64,000 nucleotides of DNA. Source: Bradyrhizobium sp. CSS354. GTDB taxonomy: Bacteria > Pseudomonadota > Alphaproteobacteria > Rhizobiales > Xanthobacteraceae. The stretch spans positions 56,592-120,591 of the forward strand of contig NZ_JAACFU010000020.1 of the NCBI RefSeq assembly GCF_029051725.1, written 5' to 3'. The notes beneath the pieces are model-generated. The model made no database searches. It was not told the DNA's origin and saw nothing but the letters and a program-made list of their open reading frames with translations. The translations under genes were made by a program, and so were the position numbers. Positions 61,294-64,000 of this stretch are shown one piece after another (the first letter of the stretch is position 1; every line of letters begins with the position of its first letter).

Positions 61294-62841
61294 ATGAACG
61301 GTGCGGAAAGTCTGGTGCGGACGATGGTCGAGGGCGGGGTCGACGTCTGCTTCTCCAACCCCGGCACCTCCGAGATGCATTTTGTCGCAGCGCTGGACCG
61401 CGTGCCCGGCATGCGTTGCGTGCTCGGCCTGTTCGAAGGCGTGGTGACCGGCGCCGCCGACGGCTATTTCCGCATGAAGGGCACGCCGGCCTCGACGCTG
61501 CTGCATCTCGGTCCCGGCCTCGCCAACGGCCTTGCCAATCTGCACAACGCCAAGAAGGCGAATTCCGGCATCGTCAACATCGTCGGCCAGCACGCCGTCT
61601 ACCACATCGGCTACAACGCGCCGCTGACCTCCGACATCGAGGGTCTGGCCCGGCCGATGTCCTCCTGGGTCCGGACCTCGCCGGACTCCAAATCGGTCGC
61701 CGCCGACGGTGCCGCGGCGATCGCCGCCGCCAAGAGCGCGCCGCCGCAGATCGCGACCCTGATCCTGCCTGCCGACACCGCCTGGAACGAAGCGGACGGC
61801 ATCGCCGAGGTTCCGGCCGAGCAGCAGCGCGCGAGCTATTCGCCGCAGGCGGTCGAGCAGGCCGCAAAGATCCTGCACGGCGACGGCGAGGGCACGCTGC
61901 TGCTGATGACCGGCAGTGCGCTGAGCGAGCAGGGCCTGGCGCTGGCCGAGCGCATCGCCGCCAAGACCGGCTGCACCGTGATGGGCCCGACCTTCCGTCC
62001 CAGAATGGCGCGCGGCCGCGGCCGCTTCTCGATCGATCGCATCCATTACGTGATCGACAACGCGCTGCAGATGCTGGCGAGGTTCCGCCATATCGTGCTG
62101 GTCGAGTCCGACGATCCCGTGGCCTTCTTCGCCTATCCGAACAAGCCGAGCATCCTCAAGCCCGAAGGCTGCGACGTGCATCGCATGACCTCTTGGGGTG
62201 AGAATTCGGTGGCAGCGCTGGAGGCGCTCGCCGGCGCGGTGAAGGCCAGCGCGAAGGACGTCAAGCCGCAGGCCTCGGCCGAGCTGCTCAAGCCGACCGG
62301 CGCACTGACCCACGCCTCGATCGCGCAGTCGATCGCCTATGCGATCCCCGAGAATGCGATCCTGGTCGACGAATCCCTCACCACCGGCCGCGCCTTCTTC
62401 CCGCCGACGGCGGCGGCTGCTCCGCACGACTGGCTCCAGAACATGGGCGGCTCGATCGGCTTCTCGACGCCGCTCTCGATTGGTGCCGCGATCGCCTGCC
62501 CGGACCGCAAGGTGATCTGCATGGTCGGCGACGGCAGCGCGATGTACACGATCCAGTCGCTGTGGACCCAGGCTCGTGAAAACCTCAACATCGTCACCAT
62601 CGTGTTCGCCAATCGCATCTACCAGATCCTGCGCGGCGAGTTCGACAATGTCGGCGCCGGCGAGCCCGGCCAGCGCGCCAACGACATGCTTCGCCTCGAC
62701 CGGCCGACGCTGGATTTCGTGGCGCTGGCCAAGGGCATGGGCGTGCCCGGCCGCGCCGTTACCAACGCGGACGAGTTCAACAAGGCGCTGGCCGAAGCCG
62801 TCGCCGAGCCCGGTCCGCGGCTTATCGAAGTCCAGATGTGA
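61294..62841 (+). CDS. ThDP-dependent enzyme, acetolactate synthase large-subunit-like
   Basis: 515 residues, shorter than AHAS large subunits (about 570). N-terminal PYR domain with NPGTSEMHF (22-30) and the catalytic Glu E48 (LGLFEGVVTGAADGY); C-terminal PP domain with GDGSAMYTIQSLWTQARENLN ... VFAN. The FAD-binding central region of true AHAS is reduced, so this is likely an oxo-acid decarboxylase or carboligase paralogue. The order ThDP enzyme without an IlvN small subunit supports this. ATG 61294 yields MNGAESLVRTMVEGGVDVCF. The substrate is unknown. Confidence 0.88.
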   Translation: MNGAESLVRTMVEGGVDVCFSNPGTSEMHFVAALDRVPGMRCVLGLFEGVVTGAADGYFRMKGTPASTLLHLGPGLANGLANLHNAKKANSGIVNIVGQHAVYHIGYNAPLTSDIEGLARPMSSWVRTSPDSKSVAADGAAAIAAAKSAPPQIATLILPADTAWNEADGIAEVPAEQQRASYSPQAVEQAAKILHGDGEGTLLLMTGSALSEQGLALAERIAAKTGCTVMGPTFRPRMARGRGRFSIDRIHYVIDNALQMLARFRHIVLVESDDPVAFFAYPNKPSILKPEGCDVHRMTSWGENSVAALEALAGAVKASAKDVKPQASAELLKPTGALTHASIAQSIAYAIPENAILVDESLTTGRAFFPPTAAAAPHDWLQNMGGSIGFSTPLSIGAAIACPDRKVICMVGDGSAMYTIQSLWTQARENLNIVTIVFANRIYQILRGEFDNVGAGEPGQRANDMLRLDRPTLDFVALAKGMGVPGRAVTNADEFNKALAEAVAEPGPRLIEVQM

Positions 62842-62875
62842 TATCTGATTGGCGCGCCGCGATTCCGGCCCTCAT

Positions 62876-62957
62876 GTAGCCCGGATGGAGCACAGCGTAA
62901 TCCGGGACATTGTGCGTTTTGCGAGAACCCGGATTGCGCTACGCTCCATCCGGGCTA
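62876..62957. repeat. dispersed inverted repeat, family C, copy 2
   Basis: GTAGCCCGGATGGAGCACAGCG with GTAATCCGGG on the left and CCCGGATTGCGC with CGCTCCATCCGGGCTAC on the right. Same family as 50362-50444. It immediately precedes the next gene. Confidence 0.85.
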
Positions 62958-62999
62958 CTCACGGCTTTGAAATGGAGCGCCGAGTGGCCGGGGGGCAAG

Positions 63000-63518
63000 A
63001 TGCAGACCGAGCTGAACAAGGTGATCGCGGCGCTCCGGGACTTCTACGCCCACGAAGCATTCCTGTTCGAGAAGGACATCGGCGAGCGTGCCATCACGCA
63101 CCGCTTCGCTGTATATCTGGAGAAGCAATTCTCCGGCTGGTCGGTCGATTGCAACTACGACCGGCTCGGCGAACGTACGCTGCATCTGCCGCACGGCACC
63201 ATCATCTCGACCGACGATCACCTGGGCAAGTCGATCTATCCTGACGTCGTCGTGCATCAGCGCGAGATCCCGAACAATCTGCTGACCGTGGAGATCCGCA
63301 AGGCGAGCAATCACACCGCGCTTGATCACGACCAGCATAAGCTGATGGCGCTGACCGATGCGCATGTCTGGTTCGCCTTCTGGATCGGCGTGCTGCTGGT
63401 GCTGGACAAGAACAACGTGACGATCTCGGAAGTCTATGTCAGCGGCGTCCTTGAGCAACCGCTGTCGCGCTGGCTCGCGACCCGGCTGGAGGAGATCGGC
63501 CTGAGGGCTGCGCGTTAA
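63000..63518 (+). CDS. PD-(D/E)xK nuclease-like protein, unknown function
   Basis: 172 residues from ATG 63000 behind GGGGGG. An N-terminal helix with acidic residues (FEKDIGERAITHRFAVYLEKQF, about 23-44) precedes IYPDVVVHQRE with D82 and LLTVEIRKASN with E98. This is the order of the restriction-like core (E ... PD ... ExK), but the usual Lys position is Arg (E98-I-R100) with Lys one residue later. The similarity is structural pattern only; I know no characterised family. It may be an inactive nuclease fold or an anti-phage or repair accessory factor. It has no operon partner. Confidence 0.68.
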   Translation: MQTELNKVIAALRDFYAHEAFLFEKDIGERAITHRFAVYLEKQFSGWSVDCNYDRLGERTLHLPHGTIISTDDHLGKSIYPDVVVHQREIPNNLLTVEIRKASNHTALDHDQHKLMALTDAHVWFAFWIGVLLVLDKNNVTISEVYVSGVLEQPLSRWLATRLEEIGLRAAR

Positions 63519-63563
63519 GGCGAGTGCCGAGATTGTCGCGTTTAATTCAGCTATTGCTTTGAG

Positions 63564-64000
63564 TCATAATCCAAGGGCGATCTCGGCCCATTTCAACATG
63601 CGGTCGCTATTGAGGAATGACAGCACCGCCGGCTCCAGTGACGCGGTCGCGCCCGGTGCGAGCAAAGCCGTCGCGGCTACCATGTCGCAGCGTTGATTGA
63701 AGGCGAGTGAGAGCGCGGCCTTGGGGTTCCCTTCGACGCGATATGCCCGGCTGCGGCCGCGCATCGGACCGACGACGATCTCTCGGCCGGCAGCCGTCGG
63801 CGTTGCCCTCCCAATCAGCGCCAGGTCGCCCATCTGTTCGAGGTCGCCGTCGTCGGCGACTCCGGTAGCGCAGTTGCAAAAGCCGAGCTTGGGGCGAACG
63901 TAGAGCTGGACCTCGCCGCCGCAATCTTCGGCCTTGCAGCGGAACGCTTTTCCTTTCCCCCAGGGGTCCGCGCCGAAAGGCCAGTCGATTTCCGTCCACA
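63564..64000 (-). CDS. Cys-containing protein of unknown function (N-terminus outside window)
   Basis: The frame ends at TAA-type stop near 63564 and stays open to the right edge, giving 145 residues of an incomplete product. The visible N-terminal part has Cys pairs, FRCKAEDCGGE and FGFCNCATG, that could bind zinc, then a basic segment with REIVVGPMRGRSRAY and a helical C-terminus (LSFLNSDRMLKWAEIALG). A frame in another phase across the same bases is a shadow. No family is recognised. Confidence 0.6.
   Translation of the reverse strand, partial: WTEIDWPFGADPWGKGKAFRCKAEDCGGEVQLYVRPKLGFCNCATGVADDGDLEQMGDLALIGRATPTAAGREIVVGPMRGRSRAYRVEGNPKAALSLAFNQRCDMVAATALLAPGATASLEPAVLSFLNSDRMLKWAEIALGL

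Noticed and set aside
63607..63999. 130-codon minus-strand frame at the right edge
   Set aside because: Another phase over the same bases gives a more protein-like sequence with Cys pairs and stays open to the edge.

Overview
This 64 kb, GC-rich window looks like chromosomal DNA of a Bradyrhizobium-type alphaproteobacterium. The basis is gene content, not a database search: a 999-residue bifunctional PutA without a DNA-binding domain beside a divergent Lrp/AsnC regulator, a SorAB-type sulfite dehydrogenase, many acyl-CoA and CaiB-type CoA-transferase genes, tandem CYP153 P450s, and short palindromic intergenic repeats typical of this group. Genes are dense on both strands. I saw no tRNA, rRNA, CRISPR array, transposase, phage gene or plasmid function.

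Layout. 0-5 kb: a truncated amidase-signature hydrolase behind a cyanuric acid hydrolase/barbiturase-family ring-opening enzyme (-), then tex (+). 5-9 kb: a Gly/His-rich exported protein, an OmpR/HK two-component pair, and a minus-strand pair of a receiver-less LuxR protein with a catalytically degenerate HtrA-like protein. 9-13.5 kb: a Tat-exported VOC protein, a DapA-like lyase/aldolase and a lone form-II CoxL-type molybdenum hydroxylase. 13.7-16.9 kb: two paired acyl-CoA dehydrogenases with an enoyl-CoA hydratase. 17-19.2 kb: LemA and two TPM proteins. 19.4-24.4 kb: an MBL hydrolase overlapping a stand-alone cNMP-binding protein, a proline-rich membrane protein, an exported CxxCH protein, a 54-residue membrane protein and a GST. 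24.6-29.5 kb: a CoA transferase, putA and its putative regulator. 29.7-33.5 kb: a cold-shock protein, sorAB, and an adenylate cyclase fused to a haem-type membrane anchor and a 2Fe-2S ferredoxin domain.

33.8-41.3 kb: a GT39-like glycosyltransferase, YcjX/YcjF homologues, a hemolysin III family protein, an SDR, and a MarR/SDR divergent pair around a perfect palindromic operator. 41.4-47.4 kb: a benzoylformate decarboxylase, then a dehydrogenase / CoA-transferase / hydratase operon resembling a mesaconyl-/itaconyl-CoA module, with a divergent LysR gene. 47.6-50.2 kb: two CYP153-type P450s. 50.6-53.7 kb: a DUF898 membrane protein with an M48 protease, a DUF305 protein and a small membrane protein. 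53.8-57.0 kb: a bacterial version of the URC pyrimidine-degradation set (URC1 GTP-cyclohydrolase-II-like, URC4/DUF1688, and a UPRT with an altered PRPP loop), preceded by a short leader that can fold as an attenuator. 57.3-64 kb: a threonine-synthase-like enzyme, a methyltransferase, a DUF2927 protein, an L,D-transpeptidase, a second ThDP enzyme, a PD-(D/E)xK-like protein and a truncated Cys-rich protein.

Overall the region is catabolic and accessory: ring-opening of cyanurate/barbiturate-like compounds and uracil, acyl-CoA oxidation, alkane-type hydroxylation, proline and sulfite oxidation. Each module tends to have its own local regulator. The most unusual points are the URC cluster with its leader and altered UPRT loop, the redox-domain cyclase next to sorAB, the HtrA-like pseudoprotease/LuxR pair, and the dispersed palindromic repeats, one of which supplies a gene's start codon.
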